NCBI GenBank assembly: GCA_016930365.1
Contig: JAFGGY010000181.1
Coordinates: 1-56,815, forward strand
Length of the DNA: 56,815 nt
Origin: Prolixibacteraceae bacterium
GTDB lineage: Bacteria; Bacteroidota; Bacteroidia; Bacteroidales; Prolixibacteraceae
Direction: 5' to 3'
This document shows positions 41,328 to 51,026 of the stretch, in pieces. Positions within the stretch are counted from its first letter, which is position 1; each line of letters begins with the position of its first letter. The notes under the pieces were generated by a model, which saw nothing but the letters and a program-made list of their open reading frames with translations, was not told the DNA's origin and searched no databases. Both the position numbers and the translations under genes were made by a program.

Positions 41328-44066
41328 ATGAGGAGAATTGTTTTTGTATTTTTAGCGGTAATGGTGGCGATGGTTGTAAAGGCACAAATTACAACTTCGC
41401 CCGATTTACCGGTTTCTAATCAGCCGGTTACTGTTTCTTTTAACTCAGCCGATGACGACAGGTTGAACTTTTTTACCGGCGATTTGTATGCGCATACCGG
41501 CGTATTGATTGAGGGAAAAACCAATTGGCAACACGTAATTGGAACCTGGGGGCAAAATAACATTCAACCTAAGCTTACTCATTTGGGGAATGGTATTTAC
41601 GAACTGAATATTAACCCCGATATAAATAGATTTTATGGGATTAGTGAAAATGAAGTGATTCAAAAAATGGCTTTCGTTTTTCGCTCGTCAGATGGTAGCA
41701 AACAAACCAACGACCTTTTTGTGGATGTTTATCAGCCGGGGTTAAGTGTACGTATATCTTCGCCCGAAAACAACAATATAATACATGTTTCGGATGAAAA
41801 AACCATCGAGGCAAGCTCAACCGATGCGGCAAACCTTTCAGTTTTTGTAAATGGAAACCTCCTGAAAGAAACAAACGGGACCATTATTTCTTCGTTATAC
41901 ACTTTTGCCGAAACCGGAACATACGAAATTGTAGCTCGCGCACAAACGACACAGGAAACAGCAAGCGATACCATTTATGTGGTGGTACGTGATGACGAAA
42001 CCCAAATACCGTTGCCTCACGGTTCACGAAAGGGTATCAGCTATCCCGATGATGAATCGGTGCGGCTGGTATTGTGGGCTCCCGATAAGCAATACGTTTA
42101 TCTTCTCTCGGAGCTTAGCAATTGGAAGCCCGACAATGATTACCAACTTACGAAGTACGGCGATTATTTTTGGATTGAAATTGACGGCCTCGAAAGTGGG
42201 AAAGAATATCCTTTCCAATACCTGATAGACGGAGAGCTAACCATTGCCGACCCATATACCGAAAAAATTCTTGACCCGGGGAACGACCCATATATCACAA
42301 ATGAAATCTATCCCGGGCTTATTTCGTACCCCGAAGGTAAACTCGAAGGCATTGCCTCGGTATTTCAACCCGGAAAAGAAGAATACCAATGGGAATACCC
42401 AAGCATTGAGTTGCCTGAAAAAGAAGAAATGGTCATTTACGAGATGCTTATACGCGATTTTACCGAAGAGCACACCTATGCTTCTGTTATCGAAAAGCTC
42501 GATTACCTTGAAAACCTTAACATCAACGTGCTTGAGCTAATGCCGGTAAACGAATTCGAAGGCAACCAGAGCTGGGGATATAATCCATCGTTTTATTTTG
42601 CCCCCGATAAATATTACGGACCGGCGACTCAATTAAAAAGACTTATTGACGAATGCCACAAACGCGGCATTGCCGTGGTAATCGATATGGTTCTTAACCA
42701 TAGTTTCAATTCGTGTACTTTTGCACGAATGTATTGGGAAAATGATAAAATTGCTGCCGATAATCCGTGGTACAATGTAAACTCTAATTTTAGCAACCCC
42801 GATGCACAATGGGGAAGCGATTTTAATCACGAATCGGAGGCTACCAAAGAGCTGGTTGACAGTGTGAACAGTTTCTGGATGAATGAGTATAAGGTTGATG
42901 GTTTCCGCTTCGATTTTACCAAGGGTTTCTCAAATACCCCATACGGCTCATCAAGCTGGGGCAGCAACTATGACCAGTCGCGTATCAATAACCTGAAACG
43001 CATGGCCGATGAAATATGGAAACGCAAACCAGGCGCATTGGTTATTTTGGAACATCTGGCCGATAATTCCGAAGAAAAAGAACTGGCCAAATCTGGCATG
43101 ATGCTTTGGGGAAATCTGAACCATAATTACGCCGAAGCAGCCATGGGTTACACCCAAAGCAATAATTCGGACGTGTCGTGGGGGTACTATGCCAGCCGTG
43201 GCTGGAGTGAAGCCAATTTGGTAACGTACCAGGAAAGCCATGACGAAGAGCGCATTGCCTATAAAACACTGCAATGGGGCAACGCATCGGGCACATACAA
43301 CATTAAAAACCTCGACACAACTCTCGACCGATTGAAGCTCAACGCTGTGTTTCACCTACCCATCCCCGGGCCTAAAATGATTTGGCAGTTTGGCGAGTTG
43401 GGCTACGATTACTCCATCGATTACAACGGAAGGTTGGGCGAAAAACCCATTAAATGGAACTATGTTGATAAAGCCAACCGCGTCGAATTGTTTAAAACCG
43501 TGGCTGCGTTGAACCACATCAAACAGAGCTATGATGAGTTTTCGTCTGACGAAATGGATTATTCGCTTAAAGGGGCAGTCAAAACGTATCGTTTATCAGA
43601 TGGAGACAACCACGTTGTGGCTATTGGAAACTTCGATGTAGCAGAACAAACGGTAAGTGTCAATTTTCCTAAAACCGGCAGTTGGCACAACTATTTTACC
43701 CGCGAACGATTTAATGTGAGTGCATCAACCATGGAAATAACCTTGCAGGCCGGCGAATACTTGTTGCTTACTAGTCGCGAAATGGAATATCCTGAATTCA
43801 CCATACGTTTAAACTCAGATGAGATTAAAATCAATAAAAATGCCTTTGAGATTTATCCTAACCCGGTGAATGATTACTTGTTTCTTACGGGTAATAAACT
43901 TCAAAAAGCAATTATTAGGAACATAAACGGGCAAAAATTGCAAGGTGTGTTGTTTTATGGAGACAATAAGGGCACAATATACACAGGGAGTCTTAAGAGC
44001 GGGGTGTATTTTATAAGCATTGAATCGGGAAGCGGGTCGGTAATACAGCGATTTATAAAACGATAG
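41328..44066 (+). CDS. T9SS-exported GH13 alpha-amylase family protein
   Basis: A 912-residue secreted enzyme. Signal peptide about 1-20; an N-terminal beta-sandwich (about 22-130) and an Ig-like segment (about 135-220); a CBM48/E-set domain (about 230-325, LVLWAPDKQYVYLLSELSNW); the GH13 barrel (about 365-740) with VIDMVLNHSFN, DGFRFDFTKG (nucleophile Asp), LVILEHLAD (acid/base Glu) and ESHDEER; a beta domain; and a type IX sorting domain (about 840-912, FEIYPNPVNDYLFLTG). It probably hydrolyses starch-like alpha-glucans at the cell surface. The LacI-type operators upstream suggest sugar-controlled expression. Confidence 0.92.
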   Translation: MRRIVFVFLAVMVAMVVKAQITTSPDLPVSNQPVTVSFNSADDDRLNFFTGDLYAHTGVLIEGKTNWQHVIGTWGQNNIQPKLTHLGNGIYELNINPDINRFYGISENEVIQKMAFVFRSSDGSKQTNDLFVDVYQPGLSVRISSPENNNIIHVSDEKTIEASSTDAANLSVFVNGNLLKETNGTIISSLYTFAETGTYEIVARAQTTQETASDTIYVVVRDDETQIPLPHGSRKGISYPDDESVRLVLWAPDKQYVYLLSELSNWKPDNDYQLTKYGDYFWIEIDGLESGKEYPFQYLIDGELTIADPYTEKILDPGNDPYITNEIYPGLISYPEGKLEGIASVFQPGKEEYQWEYPSIELPEKEEMVIYEMLIRDFTEEHTYASVIEKLDYLENLNINVLELMPVNEFEGNQSWGYNPSFYFAPDKYYGPATQLKRLIDECHKRGIAVVIDMVLNHSFNSCTFARMYWENDKIAADNPWYNVNSNFSNPDAQWGSDFNHESEATKELVDSVNSFWMNEYKVDGFRFDFTKGFSNTPYGSSSWGSNYDQSRINNLKRMADEIWKRKPGALVILEHLADNSEEKELAKSGMMLWGNLNHNYAEAAMGYTQSNNSDVSWGYYASRGWSEANLVTYQESHDEERIAYKTLQWGNASGTYNIKNLDTTLDRLKLNAVFHLPIPGPKMIWQFGELGYDYSIDYNGRLGEKPIKWNYVDKANRVELFKTVAALNHIKQSYDEFSSDEMDYSLKGAVKTYRLSDGDNHVVAIGNFDVAEQTVSVNFPKTGSWHNYFTRERFNVSASTMEITLQAGEYLLLTSREMEYPEFTIRLNSDEIKINKNAFEIYPNPVNDYLFLTGNKLQKAIIRNINGQKLQGVLFYGDNKGTIYTGSLKSGVYFISIESGSGSVIQRFIKR

Positions 44067-44074
44067 AAGGCCGC

Positions 44075-44980
44075 TTAAATAATATTACCCAGGCCAAAAA
44101 GAAGGGCAAAAAGAAAAGTAGCCATGGCCAGATTTTTTAGTTCATGGTTTAGTTCGCTCGGGTTTTTATGCCTGTAAATTCGTAGAATGTTGCGTATAAA
44201 AAGTGGCAGCGTGAGCAGGTAGATAAGTTGCCACCAGCTGAAAAATGTTGTGAGGGTATAAATAAGGCTTAAAAGCCAGCCGATTGACAGTAGCGAAACG
44301 TGATATTGGCGTGCAAAGCGAAGGCCATATTGTACGGCCAGCGTGTTTTTACCGGTTTCGCGGTCGGTTTCAATATCGCGCAGGTTGTTAATATTTAGCA
44401 CACCGGTGCTAAACAAGCCAATTACCGATGCCGGGTACAGCAAGTAAATGTCGAACCAGTGTGTGTGCAAAAAATACGTGCCTAAAACGCCTGCTAACCC
44501 AAAAAACACAAAAACAAATATATCGCCCAGCCCCTTATATCCGTAGGGATTTCGCCCCACGGTATATTTTATGGCGGCAATTATGGCGGCAGCACCCATA
44601 GCGAAAAACAACAGTATTTTACCCACCTTTAAACCATGCAGTCCAAAATAAATTAGCAAGGAACCCGATACAACCGATAACGCTACAAACAGCACAATCA
44701 TCCGCTTCATTTCTGAAATACTTACCATTCCGGTAACGGTAACGCGGGTAGGCCCTACGCGTTTATCGGTATCTTTTCCCGAAACGGCATCGCCATAATC
44801 GTTGGCCAGGTTCGATAAAATCTGGAGAAAAGTGATGGTTAGCAGGGTGAGAATAAAAACCGGCCAGCTAAAAGCTCCGTGCGACAGAGCCAGCAGGCTG
44901 CCCATTACCGCATTAGCCAAAGCCAAAGGCAAGGTTCGCAAGCGGAAAGCCTGTAACCAAATTTGCGTTTTTTGTTGCAT
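44075..44980 (-). CDS. menA: 1,4-dihydroxy-2-naphthoate polyprenyltransferase
   Basis: A 301-residue membrane enzyme of the UbiA family that attaches the isoprenoid tail to DHNA in menaquinone synthesis. LANDYGDAVSGKDTDKRVGP (about 60-80) holds the NDxxD-type motif, and NINNLRDIETDRETGKNT (about 196-213) the second Asp-rich motif. About eight or nine membrane segments are visible. It starts 17 bp after the menB stop, as the last gene of the run. Confidence 0.94.
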   Translation of the reverse strand: MQQKTQIWLQAFRLRTLPLALANAVMGSLLALSHGAFSWPVFILTLLTITFLQILSNLANDYGDAVSGKDTDKRVGPTRVTVTGMVSISEMKRMIVLFVALSVVSGSLLIYFGLHGLKVGKILLFFAMGAAAIIAAIKYTVGRNPYGYKGLGDIFVFVFFGLAGVLGTYFLHTHWFDIYLLYPASVIGLFSTGVLNINNLRDIETDRETGKNTLAVQYGLRFARQYHVSLLSIGWLLSLIYTLTTFFSWWQLIYLLTLPLFIRNILRIYRHKNPSELNHELKNLAMATFLFALLFGLGNII

Positions 44981-44997
44981 TCTTTTTTTTGAGTTTG

Positions 44998-45819
44998 CTA
45001 CGGAAGTTTAGGATATTTTTGAAAATCGGGTTTGCGTTTTTCGAGAAAAGCTTTTTTACCTTCCTGTGCTTCATCGGTCATGTAGTACAACATGGTTGCA
45101 TTACCGGCCAGTTCCTGTATCCCGGCTTGACCGTCGAGTTCGGCATTCAGTCCTGCCTTTATCATTCTCAGAGCCAGCGGGCTGTGTTCCATCATTTTGT
45201 GCGCCCATTCAACCACGGTATCTTCCAATTTTTCGAGCGGAACGACTTCGTTTACGAGCCCCATTTCGAGTGCTTCGTGTGCCGAATATTGTTTGCACAG
45301 AAACCAAATTTCGCGGGCTTTTTTCTGCCCAACCACACGCGCCAGGTACGATGAACCAAAACCTGCATCGAAGCTGCCTACCTTGGGGCCGGTTTGACCA
45401 AATATGGCATTTTCCGATGCGATACTCAGGTCGCAAACCACGTGTAGCACATGTCCGCCGCCAATGGCATATCCATTAACCATGGCAATAACCGGTTTCG
45501 GAATACTTCGAATAAGTTTTTGCATATCGAGAATATTTAACCTTGGCACGCCATCTTTACCAATGTATCCTGCGGTGCTTTTAACGTTTTGGTCGCCGCC
45601 GCTGCAAAAAGCCTTGTCGCCTTCGCCGGTAATAACCACCACGTTTATATCTTGGCTTTCGCGGCAATATACCATAGCTTCGCACATTTCTTTGGTGGTA
45701 TCGGGCGTAAAAGCATTCCGGTAGCGCGGGCGGTTTATGGTTATTTTCCCGATTCCTTCGAAATATTCAAATTTAATTTCTTCGTATTCTTTGATTGCCT
45801 TCCATTTACGTGATGTCAT
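44998..45819 (-). CDS. menB: 1,4-dihydroxy-2-naphthoyl-CoA synthase
   Basis: A 273-residue crotonase-family enzyme closing the second ring in menaquinone synthesis. [14 protein letters not shown] and [20 protein letters not shown] form the oxyanion/CoA site, and [21 protein letters not shown] is specific to MenB. The length is standard. With menA it shows that the organism makes menaquinone, the quinone expected for the sdhCAB complex downstream in the window. Confidence 0.96.
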   Translation of the reverse strand: MTSRKWKAIKEYEEIKFEYFEGIGKITINRPRYRNAFTPDTTKEMCEAMVYCRESQDINVVVITGEGDKAFCSGGDQNVKSTAGYIGKDGVPRLNILDMQKLIRSIPKPVIAMVNGYAIGGGHVLHVVCDLSIASENAIFGQTGPKVGSFDAGFGSSYLARVVGQKKAREIWFLCKQYSAHEALEMGLVNEVVPLEKLEDTVVEWAHKMMEHSPLALRMIKAGLNAELDGQAGIQELAGNATMLYYMTDEAQEGKKAFLEKRKPDFQKYPKLP

Positions 45820-45887
45820 AATCGAAAAGTTTTATTGTGTACGAATTTGAACACAAGCTTGAATAAAAAGTTTTTCTTTTTGGAGCT

Positions 45888-47195
45888 TTATTTTTTACGC
45901 ATCACAATTGAAATGGGCACCCCTTCGAAATCGAAAAATTCTCTGATTTTATTTTCGAGGTATCGTTTGTAAGGTGCTTTAACATACTGGGGTAAATTGG
46001 CGTAAAATGCAAAAACCGGGGTTGCGGTGGGCAACTGTGTTACGTATTTTATTTTAATCAGTTTGCCTTTATTGGTCGGAGGCGAAAACTTTTCGATGGC
46101 ATCGAGCATGTATTCGTTCAATTCCGAGGTTTTAACTTTTTTCTTTCGACAATTATATACCTCCATGGCTTTTTCGAAAGCTTTCAACACTCGTTGCTTG
46201 GTTATTGCCGAGGTAAATATTACCGGTACGTCGGTAAAAGGGGCAATACGCTCTTTAATGGTTTCGGTAAAGGCTTTGGTGCTGTTTTGGTCTTTTTCAA
46301 CCAAATCCCATTTGTTTACAAGAATAACCAAGCCTTTTTTATTTTTCAAAATCAGGTTGAAGATGTTTACATCCTGTGCTTCGATACCACGGGTTGCATC
46401 AATCAGCAACAAACATACGTCGGCTGCTTCAATAGCGCGTATTGAGCGCATTACCGAATAAAATTCAAGATCTTCGTGTACCTTTCCTTTTTTGCGTAGC
46501 CCGGCGGTATCGGTAAGGATAAAATCGTGCCCAAATTTGTTGTATCGGGTAAAAATCGAATCGCGTGTAGTACCGGCAATATCGGTAACGATATGGCGTT
46601 CTTCGCCAGTTATTGCGTTAATAATCGACGATTTTCCAACGTTTGGACGCCCAACAATGGCGAATCGGGGAATATCATCGTCGTTTTCAAGCTCTCTTTT
46701 TTCGGGAAAGGCATCCACCACTTTATCGAGCAGGTCGCCTGTTCCGCTACCGTTAATCGACGAGATGCAAAATATATCGCCAAGTCCGAGGTTGTAAAAT
46801 TCGTACGAATCATTAATCCGGGTATTGTTATCAACCTTGTTAACAGCAACAACTACAGGTTTGTCGATTTTTCGTAAGAGTTGTGCTATGGCATCGTCGA
46901 GGTCGGTAATGCCGCTTTCAACATCTACTACGTAAATAATTACATCGGCCTCGTCGATGGCCAGATGAACCTGTTTGCGAATTTCTTCTTCAAACACATC
47001 GTCGGAGTTGGTTACATAACCACCGGTATCGATTATGGAAAATTCATGCCCGTTCCATTCGCCTTTTCCATAGTTGCGGTCGCGTGTTACGCCCGATTCA
47101 TCATCGACAATGGCCGTACGCGATTCAACAATGCGGTTAAAAAGTGTTGATTTACCCACGTTAGGTCGGCCAACAATTGCTACTATATTGTTCAT
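45888..47195 (-). CDS. der: Ribosome-assembly GTPase Der (EngA)
   Basis: A 435-residue GTPase with two tandem G domains and a C-terminal KH-like domain. The first P-loop is [14 protein letters not shown] (about 8-21) with NKVD; the second is [14 protein letters not shown] (about 182-195) with NKWD. Der helps assemble the 50S subunit. The gene lies 31 bp downstream of era, so two ribosome GTPases are co-transcribed. Confidence 0.97.
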   Translation of the reverse strand: MNNIVAIVGRPNVGKSTLFNRIVESRTAIVDDESGVTRDRNYGKGEWNGHEFSIIDTGGYVTNSDDVFEEEIRKQVHLAIDEADVIIYVVDVESGITDLDDAIAQLLRKIDKPVVVAVNKVDNNTRINDSYEFYNLGLGDIFCISSINGSGTGDLLDKVVDAFPEKRELENDDDIPRFAIVGRPNVGKSSIINAITGEERHIVTDIAGTTRDSIFTRYNKFGHDFILTDTAGLRKKGKVHEDLEFYSVMRSIRAIEAADVCLLLIDATRGIEAQDVNIFNLILKNKKGLVILVNKWDLVEKDQNSTKAFTETIKERIAPFTDVPVIFTSAITKQRVLKAFEKAMEVYNCRKKKVKTSELNEYMLDAIEKFSPPTNKGKLIKIKYVTQLPTATPVFAFYANLPQYVKAPYKRYLENKIREFFDFEGVPISIVMRKK

Positions 47196-47226
47196 ATATT
47201 TATTTTGCTGTTAATTGTTATTTTTA

Positions 47227-48111
47227 TTAATGCATATCGTAACCAAAGCCACGCAATTTTTTTTCTTCGTCGCGCCAGTCTTTGCTTACTTTAACATACA
47301 AGTCGAGGAAAACTTTTTTGCTAAAGAATTCCTCAATATCTTTTCGGGCTTCGATGCCTACCCTTTTGATGGCTTTTCCCTGGTGTCCAATAATGATGCC
47401 CTTTTGGGTTTCGCGGTTTACATAGATAATTGCCCTTATACTCAGCATTTTCTCATCTTCTTTGAACTCTTCTACTTCAATTTCAACCGAATACGGAACC
47501 TCTTTCTGGTAGTGCAACAGTATTTTTTCGCGAATAATTTCCTGAACAAAAAAACGTTCGTTGCGGTCGGTAAGTTCGTCTTTTGGAAAAAAAGCCGGGC
47601 TTTCGGGTAATTTTTCAATAATCATGTTGAAAATGGGTTCAACATTGAATTTTTCTTTGGCCGAAACCGGAACAATCTCTGCTTCGGGCAATATTTCGTG
47701 CCATTTTTCATATAAACCGAGTACTTCCTCCTGGTTCGACAAATCGATTTTGTTTATAAGCAGGATAACAGGCGTGCCCGATTTCTGTATTTTCTCAATG
47801 TAATCGGTGTTTTTATCAAATGTTTCAATTACATCGGTTACATACAGAATCACGTCGGCATCGCCAATGGCGGTGTCAACATATTTCAGCATGTTTTCCT
47901 GTAATTTGTAATTAGGTTTCAGAATGCCCGGGGTATCGGAATATACAATTTGAAAATCGTCGCCACTAACAATACCTTTTATGCGGTGGCGGGTAGTTTG
48001 CATTTTTGATGTAATGATGGAAATTTTTTCGCCCACCAGTGCATTCATCACGGTTGATTTTCCAACGTTTGGATTGCCTATTATGTTTACAAAACCTGCT
48101 TTGTGTGTCAT
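47227..48111 (-). CDS. era: Ribosome-assembly GTPase Era
   Basis: A 294-residue GTPase. The G domain has GNPNVGKSTVMNALVG, DTPGI and NKID; the C-terminal KH domain has GHQGKAIKRVGIEARKDIE, which binds the 3' end of 16S rRNA. The length is typical. The KH domain and single G domain distinguish it from Der. Confidence 0.97.
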   Translation of the reverse strand: MTHKAGFVNIIGNPNVGKSTVMNALVGEKISIITSKMQTTRHRIKGIVSGDDFQIVYSDTPGILKPNYKLQENMLKYVDTAIGDADVILYVTDVIETFDKNTDYIEKIQKSGTPVILLINKIDLSNQEEVLGLYEKWHEILPEAEIVPVSAKEKFNVEPIFNMIIEKLPESPAFFPKDELTDRNERFFVQEIIREKILLHYQKEVPYSVEIEVEEFKEDEKMLSIRAIIYVNRETQKGIIIGHQGKAIKRVGIEARKDIEEFFSKKVFLDLYVKVSKDWRDEEKKLRGFGYDMH

Positions 48112-48149
48112 TTTTTTTTGCTTTAATTACGAATCTTATCGGAATAATA

Positions 48150-49136
48150 TCAAATAAGATTTTTCACTTTTGAATTGATATCGGCCCATTGTTCATCGTT
48201 CATGCGGGCTCCGTAAACGGTTATAACGTTGCCGGCAACCAGAGAGGCAATTTTTCCGCAGGTTTCGAGCGAATAATTGCACGAAAAACCGTATAAAAAT
48301 CCGGCTGCATACAAATCGCCTGCTCCCGTTGTATCGATGCATCTTGTACCAATGGTTTCTACTTTAATAATTTCGTTGCTGTTTTTGATAATTGAGCCGG
48401 TTTTGCCGGTTTTAACCACTACAATATCGCAGTATTCCGACAAGGCCTTGCTTGCTTCTTCGGGTTCGAAACCGGTGAAAGCCTTTGCTTCTTCCTCGTT
48501 GGCAAAAATAATGTCGATATAATCGGTGGCTATTTCTTTTAAAAAGTCGAGATTTTCTTCTACAACATTATAGCTGGCAAGGTCGAGTGCGATGGTAAGC
48601 CCGGCTTTGCGAGCCATTTCGGCTGCTTTCCGAACTAAATCGTGATTTTGAACCAGGTATCCCTCGATGTATGCAATATCGTAGCCTCTGAATAAATCTA
48701 TGGTTATTTCGTCGGGCGAAAGTTCAACTGCTGCGCCCAGATATGTAGCAAAAGTACGTTCCGAGTCGGGTGTAACCAAAGCCAGTGCAACCCCGGTTGA
48801 GGTCTTGCTATGAAACATTTGAGGTTTTACGCCAATTTTTTCGAGTTCCTGTTCGTATTTTTTACCCAGTTCGTCGGTGCCGGTTTTTCCAATAAAACCG
48901 GCTTCGGCACCTAAATAGGCTAAACCGTGTATGGTATTTGCCACCGAACCACCCGGAGCCAGTATTTGCTCGTACTTGACGGATTGTGTGTTTATATTGT
49001 TTGAAGTTTCGGCATCAACTAAGGTCATGCTGCCTTTGGGCAGGTTGTTTTTTGTAAGCAGCTCCTCATCGGTTAATTTGACTACAATGTCCATTAACGC
49101 GTTTCCTATTCCAATTATACTTTTTTTTGAGCTCAT
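48150..49136 (-). CDS. PfkB-family carbohydrate/adenosine kinase
   Basis: A 328-residue sugar kinase. APGGSVANTIHGLAYLG is the N-terminal PfkB signature, and DTTGAGDLYAAGFLYGF (about 265-281) is the C-terminal one with the catalytic Asp in GAGD. The overall layout fits adenosine/nucleoside kinases of this family; the exact sugar is uncertain. It probably heads the minus-strand run kinase-era-der-menB-menA, where all gaps are under 70 bp. A TATTTTTG box lies 90 bp upstream. Confidence 0.88.
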   Translation of the reverse strand: MSSKKSIIGIGNALMDIVVKLTDEELLTKNNLPKGSMTLVDAETSNNINTQSVKYEQILAPGGSVANTIHGLAYLGAEAGFIGKTGTDELGKKYEQELEKIGVKPQMFHSKTSTGVALALVTPDSERTFATYLGAAVELSPDEITIDLFRGYDIAYIEGYLVQNHDLVRKAAEMARKAGLTIALDLASYNVVEENLDFLKEIATDYIDIIFANEEEAKAFTGFEPEEASKALSEYCDIVVVKTGKTGSIIKNSNEIIKVETIGTRCIDTTGAGDLYAAGFLYGFSCNYSLETCGKIASLVAGNVITVYGARMNDEQWADINSKVKNLI

Positions 49137-49226
49137 AAATTAAACGTTTTAAATTTTTCCTTAAAAGAACAGACAAACACGAAAGGTTTGAAAATTCACC
49201 TTTTAAGGCATTTTACATTGAATTTG

Positions 49227-49234
49227 CAAAAATA
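49227..49234 (-). promoter_or_regulatory. Bacteroidota -7 box for the kinase-era-der-menBA run
   Basis: Minus-strand TATTTTTG, an exact TAnnTTTG match, 90 bp before the kinase ATG. No -33 block at the usual spacing. Confidence 0.45.
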
Positions 49235-49338
49235 ACAAAATGCAACAAGAAGCCGCTTTCAAAAAGGGTTCTTTAACGAATTAATTAACAATTAGATGCA
49301 GATAAGAAGTTAAATGAGTGAATAAAATCCGGTTCAGA

Positions 49339-49698
49339 CTATAAATCGGATTGGTTTAGCTCTGCCTGATTCTTTCTGGAAAGGCTTTTAACAACAAGTT
49401 TGTACGAATGATCTATCCATTTTTTGACAAAATTATCGGGTACTGTTTCGTGAATAATTATGGTGTTCCAATGTTTCTTGTTCATGTGATAACCGGGCGT
49501 TACAAATGAATACTCTTCGCGCAGTTTTATGGCGATTTCGGGATTGCATTTTACGTTTACCATTAAATCGCCTTCAAGGTCGGTTAGAGCAAACATTTTA
49601 TTTTTCACTTTAAAAACCAATGATGTCTCATCAAAGGGGAAGTCTTCGGTAGCGCCTTTTTTCGATAGACAATAGTCTCGGAGCGATTCAATATTCAT
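49339..49698 (-). CDS. MmcQ/YjbR family protein
   Basis: A 119-residue protein of the CyaY-like YjbR fold. It opens with MNIESLRDYCLSKKGATEDF, and the middle has FKVKNKMFALTDLEGD and VTPGYHMNKKHWNTI, all typical of the family. Some members bind DNA, but the role is not settled. It is cytosolic and alone, with a terminator 54 bp upstream that ends the sdh operon. Confidence 0.88.
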   Translation of the reverse strand: MNIESLRDYCLSKKGATEDFPFDETSLVFKVKNKMFALTDLEGDLMVNVKCNPEIAIKLREEYSFVTPGYHMNKKHWNTIIIHETVPDNFVKKWIDHSYKLVVKSLSRKNQAELNQSDL

Positions 49699-49751
49699 GC
49701 TTTGGTTTTTTAAAATGGCAAAATGTTTCTTGTAAAAGTAAGTAAAAAGTC

Positions 49752-49790
49752 AAAAAAAACGCCTTCTCTTTTCGGAGAAGGCGTTTTTGT
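49752..49790. terminator. Strong terminator for the sdh operon
   Basis: AAAAACGCCTTCTC pairs with GAGAAGGCGTTTTT across a five-base loop, with A/T tracts on both sides. On the minus strand it lies 24 bp after the sdhB stop. Confidence 0.9.
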
Positions 49791-49813
49791 ATTCTGAAAG
49801 ATTCAGGTATAAA

Positions 49814-50575
49814 CTATTCTGAAAATTTTGCTGCCAGGTATTCGCGGTTAAGGCGTGCAATGTGCGAAATGCTGATTGATTTTGGGCATTCAAGCTCGCA
49901 GGCACCGGTGTTGGTACATCCGCCAAATCCCAGTTCGTCCATTTTGGCTACCATGTTGCGGGCACGGCGTTTGGCTTCAACTTTGCCCTGTGGAAGTTTA
50001 GCCAATTGCGAAACTTTAGCGGCTACAAACAACATAGCCGACGAGTTTTTACAAGTAGCAACACATGCGCCGCAACCAATACACGCAGCAGCGTCCATAG
50101 CTTCTTCGGCATCGTCCTGTCCAATGGGTATGGCATTACCATCGGGGATACCACCGGTATTTACCGATACAAAGCCACCGGCTTGCTGAATTTTCTCGAA
50201 AGCAGTGCGGTCAACAATCAGGTCTTTGATTACCGGGAAAGCTCCGGCACGCCAAGGCTCAATGGTAATGGTGTCGCCTTCGTTAAATTTGCGCATATGC
50301 AACTGGCAGGTTGTAATTTCGCGGTCGGGGCCATGGGCGCGGCCGTTGATGTACAAACTACACATACCGCAAATGCCTTCGCGGCAGTCGTGGTCAAAGG
50401 CAATTGGGTCTATGCCTTCGAGTATGAGCTTATCGTTCAGTATATCGAGCATCTCGAGAAAGGAACTGCCCTGCGAGATATTTTCAATCTCGTAAGTTTC
50501 GAAGCGCCCTTTTTCCTTCGGGCTGTTTTGCCTCCAAACTTTTATGTATAATTTTTTTAATATTATATCTGCCAT
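49814..50575 (-). CDS. sdhB: Succinate dehydrogenase/fumarate reductase iron-sulfur subunit
   Basis: A 253-residue subunit that carries electrons between the flavoprotein and the membrane cytochrome. The 2Fe-2S ligands lie in CREGICGMC and TTCQ; the 4Fe-4S and 3Fe-4S ligands lie in [13 protein letters not shown] and [15 protein letters not shown]. It is separated from sdhA by 451 bp that contain a four-helix-bundle gene. In related operons these two genes are close together, so the gap is unusual. Confidence 0.96.
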   Translation of the reverse strand: MADIILKKLYIKVWRQNSPKEKGRFETYEIENISQGSSFLEMLDILNDKLILEGIDPIAFDHDCREGICGMCSLYINGRAHGPDREITTCQLHMRKFNEGDTITIEPWRAGAFPVIKDLIVDRTAFEKIQQAGGFVSVNTGGIPDGNAIPIGQDDAEEAMDAAACIGCGACVATCKNSSAMLFVAAKVSQLAKLPQGKVEAKRRARNMVAKMDELGFGGCTNTGACELECPKSISISHIARLNREYLAAKFSE

Positions 50576-50597
50576 TACTTTAGATTTTAGATGTTTA

Positions 50598-51004
50598 GAT
50601 ATGAGTACAGAGACCTCATTTTTTATTTGTCAGTGTTTGTTTGAAACTATATATCATCTTTTGAATTTCCTGAATTTGAGAGTCAATTTTCAAAAATTCT
50701 TCATCGGTTATAAAGTCTAAGTCACTTGACAAAATCATTAATGTTTCCAATTCAAAAGCACTGCCATTAGAAATATCCAGAAACCGGTTCAAGTCAGGAT
50801 TGGTATTTCTTCCGCATCCTTCAGCAATATTTGCAGGAATGGATACAGCACTTCTCCTTATTTGTGAAGTCATACCGTATAATTCTTCAGCCGGAAAATT
50901 TTTAGTTATTAGATAAATATCTTTAACTAAAAATCGTCCTTTTTGCCAAACCTTCAGGTCTTTAAATCTATGCATAACTTTCAATTTATCTCAGTACTCA
51001 AATC
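50598..51004. mobile_element. Putative insertion carrying a four-helix-bundle gene, with 16-bp inverted ends
   Basis: GATATGAGTACAGAGA (50598-50613) and TCTCAGTACTCAAATC (50989-51004) are inverted repeats matching at 14 of 16 positions and closely enclose the gene at 50616-50984. TGTTTA occurs just outside on both sides (50592-50597 and 51013-51018) and might be a target duplication. Removing the segment would bring sdhA and sdhB to a normal spacing. No transposase is encoded. Confidence 0.55.
50616..50984 (-). CDS. Four-helix-bundle (23S rRNA intervening-sequence type) protein
   Basis: A 122-residue all-helical protein. [19 protein letters not shown] at the start, [17 protein letters not shown] in the middle and [19 protein letters not shown] after it are the family pattern. 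Relatives are encoded in 23S rRNA intervening sequences, as stand-alone genes, and as Avd in diversity-generating retroelements. No reverse transcriptase or template repeat is near, so this is not a retroelement. An alternative start three codons in (MHRF) is possible. It lies between sdhA and sdhB, in the same direction, and would be co-transcribed with them. Confidence 0.9.
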   Translation of the reverse strand: MKVMHRFKDLKVWQKGRFLVKDIYLITKNFPAEELYGMTSQIRRSAVSIPANIAEGCGRNTNPDLNRFLDISNGSAFELETLMILSSDLDFITDEEFLKIDSQIQEIQKMIYSFKQTLTNKK

Positions 51005-51026
51005 TCTCAATCTGTTTACTAATTGT

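Noticed and set aside
50616-50984. Four-helix-bundle gene as Avd of a diversity-generating retroelement
   Set aside because: No reverse transcriptase, template repeat or variable protein is nearby.
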